Shown here piece after piece: positions 7,766-16,300 of a stretch of 31,037 bases of DNA. Within the stretch, counting starts at the first letter, position 1. Every line of letters begins with the position of its first letter. Location of the stretch: positions 1-31,037 of IMG/VR virus record IMGVR_UViG_3300025889_011041; one strand, written 5' to 3'. This DNA is from a virus. The notes beneath the pieces are model-generated. The model did no database searches and had not been told where the DNA came from. It worked only from the letters and a program-made list of their open reading frames with translations. Position numbers and translations under genes: made by a program.

Positions 7766-8078
7766 GATTGAAAGACTAAAACCAGCAAACAGGCATCTTC
7801 TTATTGTTCCCCACGTTCAGAAGAATGAAACTAATACAGGTGTGCTTCTTCCAGACGATTATAAACAAGAGGAAGCACGCTATATTGAAGCTAGTGTTGT
7901 AGATGTTGCCGATGATTGCGATAAGCAGTTCAAGCACCTAAAACTTGGTAATGTTCAAAGCAACAAGGTTGTTATTGATAGGACTATGGTCGAAGAAGTA
8001 AAACTAAAAGACAAAACACATTTTCTTATTCTGGAAAACTATGTAGTTGGAGTTTATAGGAGACCTGATGAGAGTTGA
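7755..8078 (+). CDS. GroES-like co-chaperonin
   Basis: 107 residues with the GroES fold pattern. An opening strand LKPANRHLLIVP corresponds to IRPLHDRVIVK. A flexible segment (about 22-40, containing NTGVLLPDDYKQE) matches the mobile loop that docks on GroEL. Then come EASVVDVADD (GEVLAVG-like), a spaced VVIDR strand, and a closing HFLILENYVVGVY like GroES EEYLILRESDILAIV. It should cap a GroEL chamber as a heptamer, as T4 gp31 does. A phage GroEL is encoded 15 kb downstream, its obvious partner, though it may also work with host GroEL. It overlaps ThyX by 11 nt. Confidence 0.7.
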   Translation: MGSKIERLKPANRHLLIVPHVQKNETNTGVLLPDDYKQEEARYIEASVVDVADDCDKQFKHLKLGNVQSNKVVIDRTMVEEVKLKDKTHFLILENYVVGVYRRPDES

Positions 8079-8772
8079 ACTCTTTGAAGATGGAATAGGT
8101 GCGGTTGAGTACATTTCACATATGGGTGGAGATTTGTCGGTTGTTAATGCAGCAAGAGTCTCTTTCGGAACTGAAAAAGAAGAAGTTGACGAAAAAGACA
8201 TCAAACTCATCAACTACTTGATGAAGCACAACCATAGTTCTCCATTCGAGCACTGCATGCTTACTTTCAAGTTTACTGTTCCGCTCTTCATTAGGAGTCA
8301 GCACCATAGACACCGTACTTGGGCATACAATGAAATCAGTAGAAGGTACACTTCTGTGGATATCAACTTTTATGAACCAAAAGAATTTAGGCAACAGCAC
8401 GAGTCCAATAGACAAGCGAGCACAGATGATTTGATAGACCCAATTGTTGACTACAACAGGTCAGGACTTCCAGTCTCTGCTCAGGCATCCAGTTTGGTGA
8501 AGTATCATCACGCCGAGTGCCTGAAGTTGTTCGAGGAGTTACTGAAAGCAGGTGTTTGCAGAGAGCAGGCAAGAGGGGTTTTGCCACAAAACCTTTACAC
8601 GGAATACTATGGCACAACTTCCTTGCACAATCTGTTGAAATTTGTTTCTCTTCGTATTCATGAGGGAGCACAATGGGAAATCCAGCAAGTAGCACATGCA
8701 TGCTTGTTGGTTGCGCAACGTTATTTCCCCCACTCAGTGGACGCATTTATGAAACATAAAATGGAGCACTAA
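8068..8772 (+). CDS. thyX: Flavin-dependent thymidylate synthase
   Basis: 234 residues from ATG 8068, selected over an upstream TTG for its TAGGAG ribosome site (8057-8062). The ThyX signature RHR-x7-S is intact at 81-91 (RHRTWAYNEIS, followed by RRY). SSPFEHCMLTFKFTVP before it and REQARGVLPQNLYTEYYGT after it are also family hallmarks. It methylates dUMP to dTMP using methylene-tetrahydrofolate, FAD and NADPH, and so pairs with the dUTPase (16785) that makes dUMP and with NrdJ. Its TAA shares a base with the ATG of the transglycosylase (TAATG), so the nucleotide operon runs straight into the envelope cassette. Confidence 0.93.
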   Translation: MRVELFEDGIGAVEYISHMGGDLSVVNAARVSFGTEKEEVDEKDIKLINYLMKHNHSSPFEHCMLTFKFTVPLFIRSQHHRHRTWAYNEISRRYTSVDINFYEPKEFRQQHESNRQASTDDLIDPIVDYNRSGLPVSAQASSLVKYHHAECLKLFEELLKAGVCREQARGVLPQNLYTEYYGTTSLHNLLKFVSLRIHEGAQWEIQQVAHACLLVAQRYFPHSVDAFMKHKMEH

Positions 8773-9251
8773 TGGCGTTTCTTTATTCTCTTTGTCTCCT
8801 ATTTCCGCAGCATTATCCAGAAATGGGTAGCCAACAGCGTGCTAATGTTTGTAAATACGAACACGAGATTAGAATTCAGGCAGCTAAAAACGGTATAGAG
8901 CCAGAACTTCTTGCTGCTGTTATTTTTGTGGAATCTGCCTTTCGTACAGAGGTTGTTAGTTCAGCGAACGCCTGTGGTCTTACGCAGGTCATTCCACGCT
9001 GGACTGGTGGAAAAGAAACAAAAAAGATAAAATACACTTGCAAACAACTTAAAAATCCACTAACATCAATAAAAGTAGGGGCACAAATCCTATCCTACAA
9101 TACAAGAGTTTATGCAAAAGGGAATCAGGATAAGGGGTTGTGTTATTATAACGCTGGAGTAAAGTGCATTACAAAGAAGGGCTTTTATAGGAAGTCAAAA
9201 TATGTCAAAAAGGTTCGTAGAGTCTATGAAAAGATTATTGGTGGCTGCTAA
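8772..9251 (+). CDS. Lytic transglycosylase (SLT family)
   Basis: 159 residues. A short hydrophobic N-terminus (AFLYSLCLLFP) could be an export signal. The SLT lysozyme-like domain follows, with catalytic E54 in IFVESAF, then SSANACGLTQVIP (the usual SxxGAxGLxQ segment) and KVGAQILSYN / CYYNAGV. Such enzymes cleave peptidoglycan glycan strands. Because an M15 endolysin lies at 29161, this copy may open the wall for DNA entry or assemble envelope structures rather than lyse the cell. It begins on the ThyX stop and overlaps the next lipoprotein gene by 50 nt. An unusual five or more cysteines fits an exported protein. Confidence 0.82.
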   Translation: MAFLYSLCLLFPQHYPEMGSQQRANVCKYEHEIRIQAAKNGIEPELLAAVIFVESAFRTEVVSSANACGLTQVIPRWTGGKETKKIKYTCKQLKNPLTSIKVGAQILSYNTRVYAKGNQDKGLCYYNAGVKCITKKGFYRKSKYVKKVRRVYEKIIGGC

Positions 9252-9513
9252 GGCTACGCTATTCATACTTATTGTCTCTTGCGACCCAAGTGGTCTTATC
9301 ACTGAACTACCACCAAGGGCACGTCCAAAGAGTGTTATGGTGTGCGAAAACCCACCTTCACCAGAGCACCAGAAACTTTGCTCTGAGGAATGCTTTGAGG
9401 TGAATAGGGTTCGTGCTGTTTGCTGGGAAATGCCTTATGAATGGTGCGAGGATTCTGGTGAACCTTGGCTAAACGAACTTTGTGCTTCTATTATTAGAGA
9501 AAGGTTGAGATAA
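9202..9513 (+). CDS. Small Cys-rich lipoprotein, unknown function
   Basis: 103 residues. The basic start (MSKRFVESMKRLL) and hydrophobic run end in the lipobox IVSC (C27), predicting a lipid-anchored exported protein in a Gram-negative envelope. The mature part is Cys-rich (about 7 cysteines) with a proline-rich start, so disulfides are likely. ATG 9202 has AGGAAG at good spacing; ATG 9226 is an alternative that keeps the lipobox. It sits inside the 3' end of the transglycosylase and abuts the large lipoprotein. I do not recognise a family. Phage lipoproteins of this size often mediate superinfection exclusion, which is inference only. Confidence 0.65.
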   Translation: MSKRFVESMKRLLVAAKATLFILIVSCDPSGLITELPPRARPKSVMVCENPPSPEHQKLCSEECFEVNRVRAVCWEMPYEWCEDSGEPWLNELCASIIRERLR

Positions 9514-11577
9514 TTGAAAAACATTCTACCACTCCTGTTGGTTTTATTTGCTTGTGCCGACGAGGTTCCACAACAAGGCGAGACAAGAGACCTCCAGGTA
9601 GGCATAAATGCAGACCTTTTGTCTCAAGATATACAAATCATAGAAATCCCAGACATCACAGTTGATGCTTATGTTGACCCTTGCGAGGGAGTCCAGAACA
9701 CTGACGAGAACTATTGTCAATGTCACCCTTCTTGTTGCCAGCGACAAACTTGGTATTGCCCACCGAGAGGAACAGAGATACTCGCCAAGGAAGCCATTCT
9801 AGACATTTGTGGTGAAGACTATGTTCCTTGCGACAGAAACAGGGACGACACTTGCCCACCAGCAGAAATCTTATTAGAAACTGGTTGCAACCATGCCTTT
9901 GACTGCCCTCCAGGAATAAACGAAGACTTTACAATGTATTATGACTGCGAGATAGACGGAGTTGTAGGAACCCAGCAGGTTATTTGTGATAAAGGCAGAC
10001 TTTCCTATGGTGAGTGTCTCGCTTGCATTCCAACCGACGAGATTTGCGACGGACGAGACAACGACTGCGACGACGAGATAGACGAACACCAACTAAACCA
10101 ATGCGGTGAGTGCGGACTACTACAACCAGATACCTGCGACGGGTTGGATAATGACTGCGACGGACTAACAGACGAGAACCTCGTCCAAGAATGCTCTACT
10201 ACCTGCGGACGAGGCATTGCTTCTTGCGTTGGGGGCAACTGGGCTTCCTGCACAGCAAGACAACCCCAAGACGAGTCTTGTGACGGTGCGGACAATGATT
10301 GCGACGGACTAATAGACGAGGGACTTACTTGCAACTGCCCACGAGAAATGGTAGGCGTTCTTATTCCTTGCGGAGAACCACCACTGACTTGTGGAATGGG
10401 TTTCAAGACTTGCGAGTGTTCAGATGAAGAATGTTCTCAAACCACTATGTCTGACTGCATGGCTATTTGTGCCTTTCTACCACCAGAATTGGTTCCTGCT
10501 GACCAACCAGACCCGTGTGATAGGTTTGGAGGCATTCCAGTTTCACCAGAAATGTGCAACAACCTTGACGAAGACTGCGACGGACTTATCGACGAGAGGG
10601 TTGTAAAACCTTGTTATTCTGGACCACCAGAAACAAACGGAGTCGGTGTTTGCCGCCAAGGACAGCAGGTGTGTCGAGAAGGGCAATGGTATGGAGAGAC
10701 GACAGGTGGAAACTTTGTCCTCGACTATTGTTCTGGTGAAGTTATCCCAAGCAGGGAGATATGTGACGGGGCAGACAATGACTGCGACGGCATAACTGAC
10801 TTTGGAGAAGAGATTCCAGACACAGACATTCTTTTTATTCTTGACTGGTCAGGCTCAATGGAGTACAACATAAACGCTGTAAGAATGGCTATGGGTAGGT
10901 TTGCTAATCAGTTCGCAGCAGAAGATAAACTAAAGTGGGGACTTATAACTGGTCCAAGAGTTTTCGCAGACCCAAACATTGGAACGGGTGAACCTCCGCA
11001 ATATCTGCGACTCGAAACAGACATTGCTTCATTCTCTGACTTTACCGCTGCTTTCTCTAGTGCTGGAACATTCTCTACTGGCTCCTCTGACGAAATGTTG
11101 AGAGACGCCATCTATTTGTCTATTGCCTCCATTTCATCAAGCCTATCCTATGACTTGGGAGCAGCATCTTGGGAGAGAAACATAGGTTCCATTCCAGAGT
11201 TGCCACAATTCAGAGTCAATTGGAGAGAAAATGCGGACAGAATAATAATCTTGTTTTCAGACGAACAAGACCAGTCCTTCTTATCGCCGCTACTGCCAGT
11301 TCAGGTTGTTGTGGATGCTCTTTCGTCATCACCAGATACAACGCTTTATGTATTTACTAAAAGGTGGTTGTTTACCGCTTGGGACAACTATACTGATGCT
11401 ACGGGAGGACAACTATTTGCCCTATCCTCAAACCCAGAGCAAATGTATGAAGACCTTATGTCTATCTTGGACGAGATTTGTTTGCCTAGTCAAGATGCTA
11501 GAATAACAATGGAGCCACAATACTTGCCCGCCTCATACGGCTCACGTTATGACTTCGACAGGGGTCTATGCTACTAA
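9514..11577 (+). CDS. Large MopE-repeat / von Willebrand A lipoprotein
   Basis: 687 residues from TTG 9514, directly after the previous TAA. The signal peptide ends in LFAC (C14), a lipobox. Five acidic Cys repeats of the MopE-type putative metal-binding motif (CDGxDNDCDGxxDE) lie near residues 176-191, 206-221, 254-269, 346-361 and 415-430. A von Willebrand A domain starts near 438 with MIDAS residues D444-x-S446-x-S448 (LDWSGSM) and runs to about 650. The repeats should bind calcium or another metal, and the VWA domain should bind a protein ligand, outside the cell or in the periplasm. Such architecture is typical of bacterial surface proteins, especially Myxococcota-like ones, and unusual in a phage. 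A host-acquired surface-modification protein is the best guess. Confidence 0.85.
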   Translation: MKNILPLLLVLFACADEVPQQGETRDLQVGINADLLSQDIQIIEIPDITVDAYVDPCEGVQNTDENYCQCHPSCCQRQTWYCPPRGTEILAKEAILDICGEDYVPCDRNRDDTCPPAEILLETGCNHAFDCPPGINEDFTMYYDCEIDGVVGTQQVICDKGRLSYGECLACIPTDEICDGRDNDCDDEIDEHQLNQCGECGLLQPDTCDGLDNDCDGLTDENLVQECSTTCGRGIASCVGGNWASCTARQPQDESCDGADNDCDGLIDEGLTCNCPREMVGVLIPCGEPPLTCGMGFKTCECSDEECSQTTMSDCMAICAFLPPELVPADQPDPCDRFGGIPVSPEMCNNLDEDCDGLIDERVVKPCYSGPPETNGVGVCRQGQQVCREGQWYGETTGGNFVLDYCSGEVIPSREICDGADNDCDGITDFGEEIPDTDILFILDWSGSMEYNINAVRMAMGRFANQFAAEDKLKWGLITGPRVFADPNIGTGEPPQYLRLETDIASFSDFTAAFSSAGTFSTGSSDEMLRDAIYLSIASISSSLSYDLGAASWERNIGSIPELPQFRVNWRENADRIIILFSDEQDQSFLSPLLPVQVVVDALSSSPDTTLYVFTKRWLFTAWDNYTDATGGQLFALSSNPEQMYEDLMSILDEICLPSQDARITMEPQYLPASYGSRYDFDRGLCY

Positions 11578-12320
11578 ACAAAGTTGTTATAGGCTCCACA
11601 CCAGAAGCAGCTTACTACGCCCTTATAAACGACTGTTTCTTTGTTCCCAACAGGGAAGCTCCACCCATGTTTTATCGGGAGAATACGGACACCTGGCCAA
11701 AGCTAAATCTTATGCTTGGTCTGCTCTCGAAACTTATAACATTCGAGGACACAGAAACAATAAGGCTAATAGATAATCAGTTGAGGATTTCAGCACAGAA
11801 CATGACTTACAAGTATGAGTTCGAGGAGTGTTTTGTTTTTGACCCAACTGGCATCCAATTAGAAAACGAAGCTATAGAAACAAAGCCTAAAACTTTTCTT
11901 GTTCTCGACGACTTTGAATTATCCACAATGGGAGAACACAGGTTCGAGATAGAGCCTATAACAGGAGGAGAAGGTTTTGCAAGAGAAGTACACTTTTATT
12001 GTTCTGATAGAGTAGATGGAGCGGCTTATATAACAGATTGCGTGGTGGAGTCAGAACTAACCCAAGAACAAATAAATGACTTTGATTATTCAGATACAAT
12101 GGCTCGTTTTGTTATAGAAAGACACTTGACTTCTGTTGGGATTTATGGTACATTTATGACATACTATAAAAACGGCAACCCCAAGTATCGCAAACCAAAA
12201 GTAAAGCATGTAAACCGCTTCACTTATCCCAGAGACAACAACATTTATGCGGATACGGAATGGGTAAAAATGCTAAATCTTTCTATGGAGGAAATAGTTG
12301 AAGAAAGCACCAAGGGGTAG
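11568..12320 (+). CDS. Conserved-looking protein, unknown function
   Basis: 250 residues; not recognised. The opening strand NKVVIGSTPEAAYYALIND looks like a nucleotide-binding Rossmann start (strand, Gly/Ser turn, helix), although the glycine pattern is poor. A late segment HVNRFTYPRDNNIY resembles motifs of FAD-dependent mutases or oxidoreductases, but I cannot confirm this. The rest is mixed alpha/beta with two cysteines in ordinary positions. It overlaps the end of the large lipoprotein by 10 nt (AGGGG just ahead of ATG 11568) and the next gene by 23 nt. The tight coupling suggests it works with the nucleotidyltransferase-like protein. Confidence 0.6.
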   Translation: MLLNKVVIGSTPEAAYYALINDCFFVPNREAPPMFYRENTDTWPKLNLMLGLLSKLITFEDTETIRLIDNQLRISAQNMTYKYEFEECFVFDPTGIQLENEAIETKPKTFLVLDDFELSTMGEHRFEIEPITGGEGFAREVHFYCSDRVDGAAYITDCVVESELTQEQINDFDYSDTMARFVIERHLTSVGIYGTFMTYYKNGNPKYRKPKVKHVNRFTYPRDNNIYADTEWVKMLNLSMEEIVEESTKG

Positions 12321-13158
12321 GAATGTAGCAGGTATTATTCCACTTACAGGCTGGAACAACTCTTTTGACTTTCCTTGGCCCGATTATCTACAGCCTATTA
12401 GACAAGGTATGCTCGCTGTTGAGCGTTCTGTGTATGAGTGCGCTTATGCTGGTTGTGATAGTATCTGGATTGTTTGCGGAGAAGACATAGCGCCCATTGT
12501 AAAGAAGCGTTTGGGAGACTATGTTATGTCTCCTAGATTCTTTGAAGAAAAAGACTTTGTAAAAGACAAGTCATACCATCAGAAATGGGTCCCTATCTTT
12601 TATACCCCGCTATCACAAAAAGACAGAGATAGAAGAGATAGCCTTGGCTGGTCTGCCTTACACGGAGCACTAATGGCTTTCCAGATGGCAGATAAGATGT
12701 CTCAATGGACCCTTCCCACCAAATACTTTGTTTCGTTTCCTTATGGGCTTTATCATACCTCTATTGTTCGGGACCACAGAGACGCAATAAGAGGTCCAAA
12801 CTCTTTCTTTTTATCTTATGAGGGCAAAACTGTTAGAGATGGACTTTATCTTGGTTTTACTTTCTTTCCCGAGGACTGGCCAAAGTTCAAGCACCACGTT
12901 AAGAACCAATGCACGGGAGGCAGCAGGGACATACCGCTCCAAGAAAGATGGTCCAGCCGTCACTTTACGCTTGACAAAATATTCAATGTTGATGTAATAT
13001 CAGTAGATAACAAAGTTGAAATACCCGAATATTACAGTTTAGACACTTGGGAAGAACTCCAAGCTTATTATGCTTCGGGAATGAAAATACCAAGACCAAC
13101 AAGACAATTTATGAAACCTTATTACCACAGGAGAATGATAGAAGATGAAGAGGCTTGA
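12298..13158 (+). CDS. Putative GT-A/nucleotidyltransferase-like protein
   Basis: 286 residues from TTG 12298, chosen for GGAGG at 12287-12291. The first 80 residues follow the nucleotidyltransferase (sugar-phosphate nucleotidyltransferase) plan: strand VAGIIPLTGW, then PWPDYLQPI, a helix AVERSVYECAYAGCDSIWIV, and GEDIAPIVKKRLGDYV. The canonical GxGxRxxPLT signature is degenerate (PLTGWNNSF), so catalysis on ordinary NTP plus sugar phosphate is uncertain. The rest carries many aromatic residues and no other domain I know. A role in sugar modification of DNA or host surface glycans would fit both the fold and the neighbours, but is inference. Confidence 0.5.
   Translation: MKKAPRGRNVAGIIPLTGWNNSFDFPWPDYLQPIRQGMLAVERSVYECAYAGCDSIWIVCGEDIAPIVKKRLGDYVMSPRFFEEKDFVKDKSYHQKWVPIFYTPLSQKDRDRRDSLGWSALHGALMAFQMADKMSQWTLPTKYFVSFPYGLYHTSIVRDHRDAIRGPNSFFLSYEGKTVRDGLYLGFTFFPEDWPKFKHHVKNQCTGGSRDIPLQERWSSRHFTLDKIFNVDVISVDNKVEIPEYYSLDTWEELQAYYASGMKIPRPTRQFMKPYYHRRMIEDEEA
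12971..13000 (+). promoter_or_regulatory. Weak candidate internal promoter
   Basis: TTGACA 12971-12976 with TAATAT 12995-13000 at an 18-bp spacer, inside the nucleotidyltransferase-like gene. Less convincing than the nearby promoter at 13226. Confidence 0.3.
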
Positions 13159-13342
13159 AGAAACCTATGACATGATGCCAGCTATTATCAAGGAACACGC
13201 TGGTCTACCCGACAACTTTATAAACTTGACAAACGACCAGAAAAGGTTTATAATGGAGATGTTCCAAATTGATAGAGAAGCAGTGAAGTCTACACTGCTT
13301 GAAACACTAGAAGAAATGAAAGGTCTAATCAATGAACTCTAG
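13145..13342 (+). CDS. Small hypothetical protein
   Basis: 65 residues, helical and acidic, with a Met-rich beginning (TYDMMPAIIKEH) and a leucine-rich C-terminal helix (TLLETLEEMKGLINEL) that could oligomerise. No family recognised. It overlaps the preceding gene by 14 nt and DnaE by 11 nt. Its coding sequence contains a perfect consensus promoter. The protein may be a real small factor or mainly a coupling ORF for dnaE. Confidence 0.5.
   Translation: MKRLEETYDMMPAIIKEHAGLPDNFINLTNDQKRFIMEMFQIDREAVKSTLLETLEEMKGLINEL
13226..13254 (+). promoter_or_regulatory. Perfect consensus sigma70 promoter for dnaE
   Basis: TTGACA 13226-13231, 17-bp spacer, TATAAT 13249-13254: all 12 hexamer bases and the spacing are consensus. 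The predicted start near 13261 is 71 nt ahead of the DnaE ATG. It lies inside the small upstream gene. Confidence 0.72.
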
Positions 13343-16300
13343 AAAACAAAGCGAAATCCCATTCGTAGGTCTCCACGCTCACTCTGTGGCAGGCTCTCCA
13401 TTTGACGCTCTTGGTTATCCACCAGAGCACATGGATTTTGCTTATGAGAACGGCATGGATGCTCTTGCACTCACGGACCACGGAAACATGAATGGTCTCG
13501 CTTGGCAAGTTCTCCACGCCAAGAAGATGAAGAAGGCAGGCAAAGAGTTCAAGCCCATCTTTGGCTGTGAGGCTTACTTTATCCCTTCTGTTGCGAAGTG
13601 GAAAGAAGAATACGAAGCAATCAAAGAAGAAGCCAAGAAGAAGTCTGACTATGAGGCAGACAACTCGGGAACCACAGTGGAAGATGAGAACGCCTCAAAA
13701 CGACAAATCAAGTCAGTTCTCAACAGACGCCGACACCTTATCTTATTGGCAATGAACCAAACTGGTCTACAAAACATTTTCAAGATGGTTTCCCGCTCTT
13801 ATACTGGCGATAACTTTTATCGTTATCCTCGTGTTGATTACGCACTTCTCAAAAAGCACAACGAAGGTGTTATTGCTGCTTCGGCTTGTCTTGGCGGTGT
13901 TTATGCTGGAAACTACTGGGAGAACCGAGACATCGGTCCTGATGCTATTCTCGGAGCAATGCGGGAAACAACCCAGAAGATGCAAGCCATTTTTGGAGAC
14001 CGCTGGTATGGTGAGTTGCAGTGGAACAACGTGCCAGAACAACACGAACTCAACCGATATATTATCCAGATGCACCAAGAGTTCGGTATTGAGCTTATCT
14101 CAACAGCAGACTCGCATTACTACAACGCAGATGTTTGGAAAGACAGAGAACTTTACAAGCGATTAGGTTGGTTAGGTAAGGGTAAGCCAGACTATTTATC
14201 TGACGAACTTCCTGTATCAGTTGAAGAGATTGGTTACGAACTTTACCCAAAGAACGGAGACCAGATGTTCGAATCATACAAGAAGTATTCAGAAGAATGT
14301 GGAGTAAAGTATGATGACAACTTGGTCCTTAACTCAATCACAAGGACGCACCAAATTGCGCACGAGAGGATTGAGGATTTCTTACCCGACAGCGAAGTAC
14401 GGCTCCCCAACTTTGTTGTCCCAGAGGGATCGACTCCTGGGCAAACCTTGGCAGCCCTCTGCGTTGAAGGTCTCCGGTCCCTTGGCCTCGGTGACAATCA
14501 AGAGTATGTGGATCGCCTCAAGTATGAGGTTGGCGTTATCGAGGAACGTGGCTTTTCGAAATACTTTCTAACAATGAAAGCTATTGCTGACGTTGCTGTT
14601 GATAAGCAACTCGTCGGTGCAGGTCGTGGTTCTGCTGCTGGCTCGCTTGTTGCTTATGTTCTAAACATTACTCAAGTTGATCCAATCAAGTATGGACTTC
14701 AGTTTGAGAGATTCTTGACCAAGGGTGGCTCAGGGTACCCAGACATTGACTATGACGTTTCAGACCCTATGGTTCTCAAAGAAATCCTTATTGACCTTTG
14801 GGGTGATAACTCTGTTGTTCCTATTACAAACTGGAATACCTTGCAATTACGTTCTCTTATCAAGGACATCTCAAAGTTCTATGGCATTGAGTTCACGGAA
14901 GTAAACAATGTAACAAGCAAGATGGTTCACGAAGCAACGCCACTTGCTAAGAAGAAACATGGTATTACTGCTGGTGTCTATGCGCCAACTTTCGAGGAAC
15001 TAATGGAGTTCTCAGAAACACTACAAAAGTTCTTGGTAAAGTATCCACACATCAAGACTCACATTGAAACTCTTTACGGACAGACACGTTCTGCTTCTCG
15101 CCACGCAGGTGGTGTTGTTGTAGGTGAAAACCTAGATCAGTGGATGCCCCTGATTAACTCAGGAGGAGTACGGCAAACACCTTGGTCTGAGGGGCAGAAC
15201 GTTCGCCACCTAGAGCCTATGGGTTTCATCAAGTTTGACATCTTGGGTCTTGCTTCCCTGCGAATGTTGGAAGGTGCTATTGAGCGTATCCTTCGCAGAC
15301 ATCATGGAATGACTAACCCTACATTTGCGGACATCAAAGAGTTTTATGACAAAAACTTACACCCAGAGAAGATTGACCTAAATGATAAAGCAGTCTGGGA
15401 AAACGTGTTCCACCAAGGCAAGTGGGCTGGTATTTTCCAGTTTACAGAAACAGGTGCACAAACATTCTGCAAGAACGCAAAGCCAGACAACATTATTGAC
15501 TTGGCTGCTATTACTTCTATCTACCGCCCAGGTCCACTATCTGCGAACGTAGATAAGAAGTATGTGGGAGCAAAGGAGAATCCACAGGACATTGAATACA
15601 TCAACAAGACTGTGCGAGAAGTAACGGAAGAAACTTATGGCTTCCTTATTTTTCAAGAGCAAATCGCTATGCTGGCCCACAAGCTAGGCAAGGACCTCAG
15701 CCTAGATGAAGGTAACAAGCTTAGAAAACTACTTACTAAGAAGGGCACAGGTGCTGCCCAAGTAGAAAAAGACAAGATCTTCGACAAGTTCCGTAGGGGC
15801 TGTGTCGAGAAAGGAATGAAAGACTATGAAGCTAGAGAACTTTGGGAAACATTTGAGTACTTTTCAGGCTACGGCTTTAATAAATCTCACGCCGTCTCCT
15901 ACTGCGTACTCTCTTATCAGTGTGCCTATCTTCTTAATTATTACCCGGCTGAGTGGCTAGCAGCTTTCTTAGACAAGGAGCCAGAGAGCAGAAAAGAACG
16001 AGCCATCGCAACAGCTAAGTCGTTGGGATACAATGTTCGAGCACTCAACGTAAATACATCGGGTTCAGTCTGGGAAATCAGTGAAGATGGAACAACTCTT
16101 ATCCAGCCTCTAACATCTATCAAGGGTCTGGGAGAGAAAGCAATTGAACAAATCGTGAAACACAGACCTTTCAATACTATTGAGGAGTTCTTATTCCACG
16201 AAAAGGTTGTTTATTCTAAACTAAACAAAAAGTCTCTTATTGCTCTTTGTGAGGCGCAAGCACTCAATGACTTGGTAGATGATCGATTTACTGGTCTTCA

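Noticed and set aside
10005-10406. A 133-residue minus-strand frame across the MopE repeats
   Set aside because: Its serine-glutamine repeats are the reverse complement of the CDGxDNDCDG repeats, so it is a repeat artefact.
12126-12154. TTGACT-N17-TACATT before the nucleotidyltransferase-like gene
   Set aside because: The -10 matches only 4 of 6 bases and it lies 140 nt ahead of a gene that is already translationally coupled.
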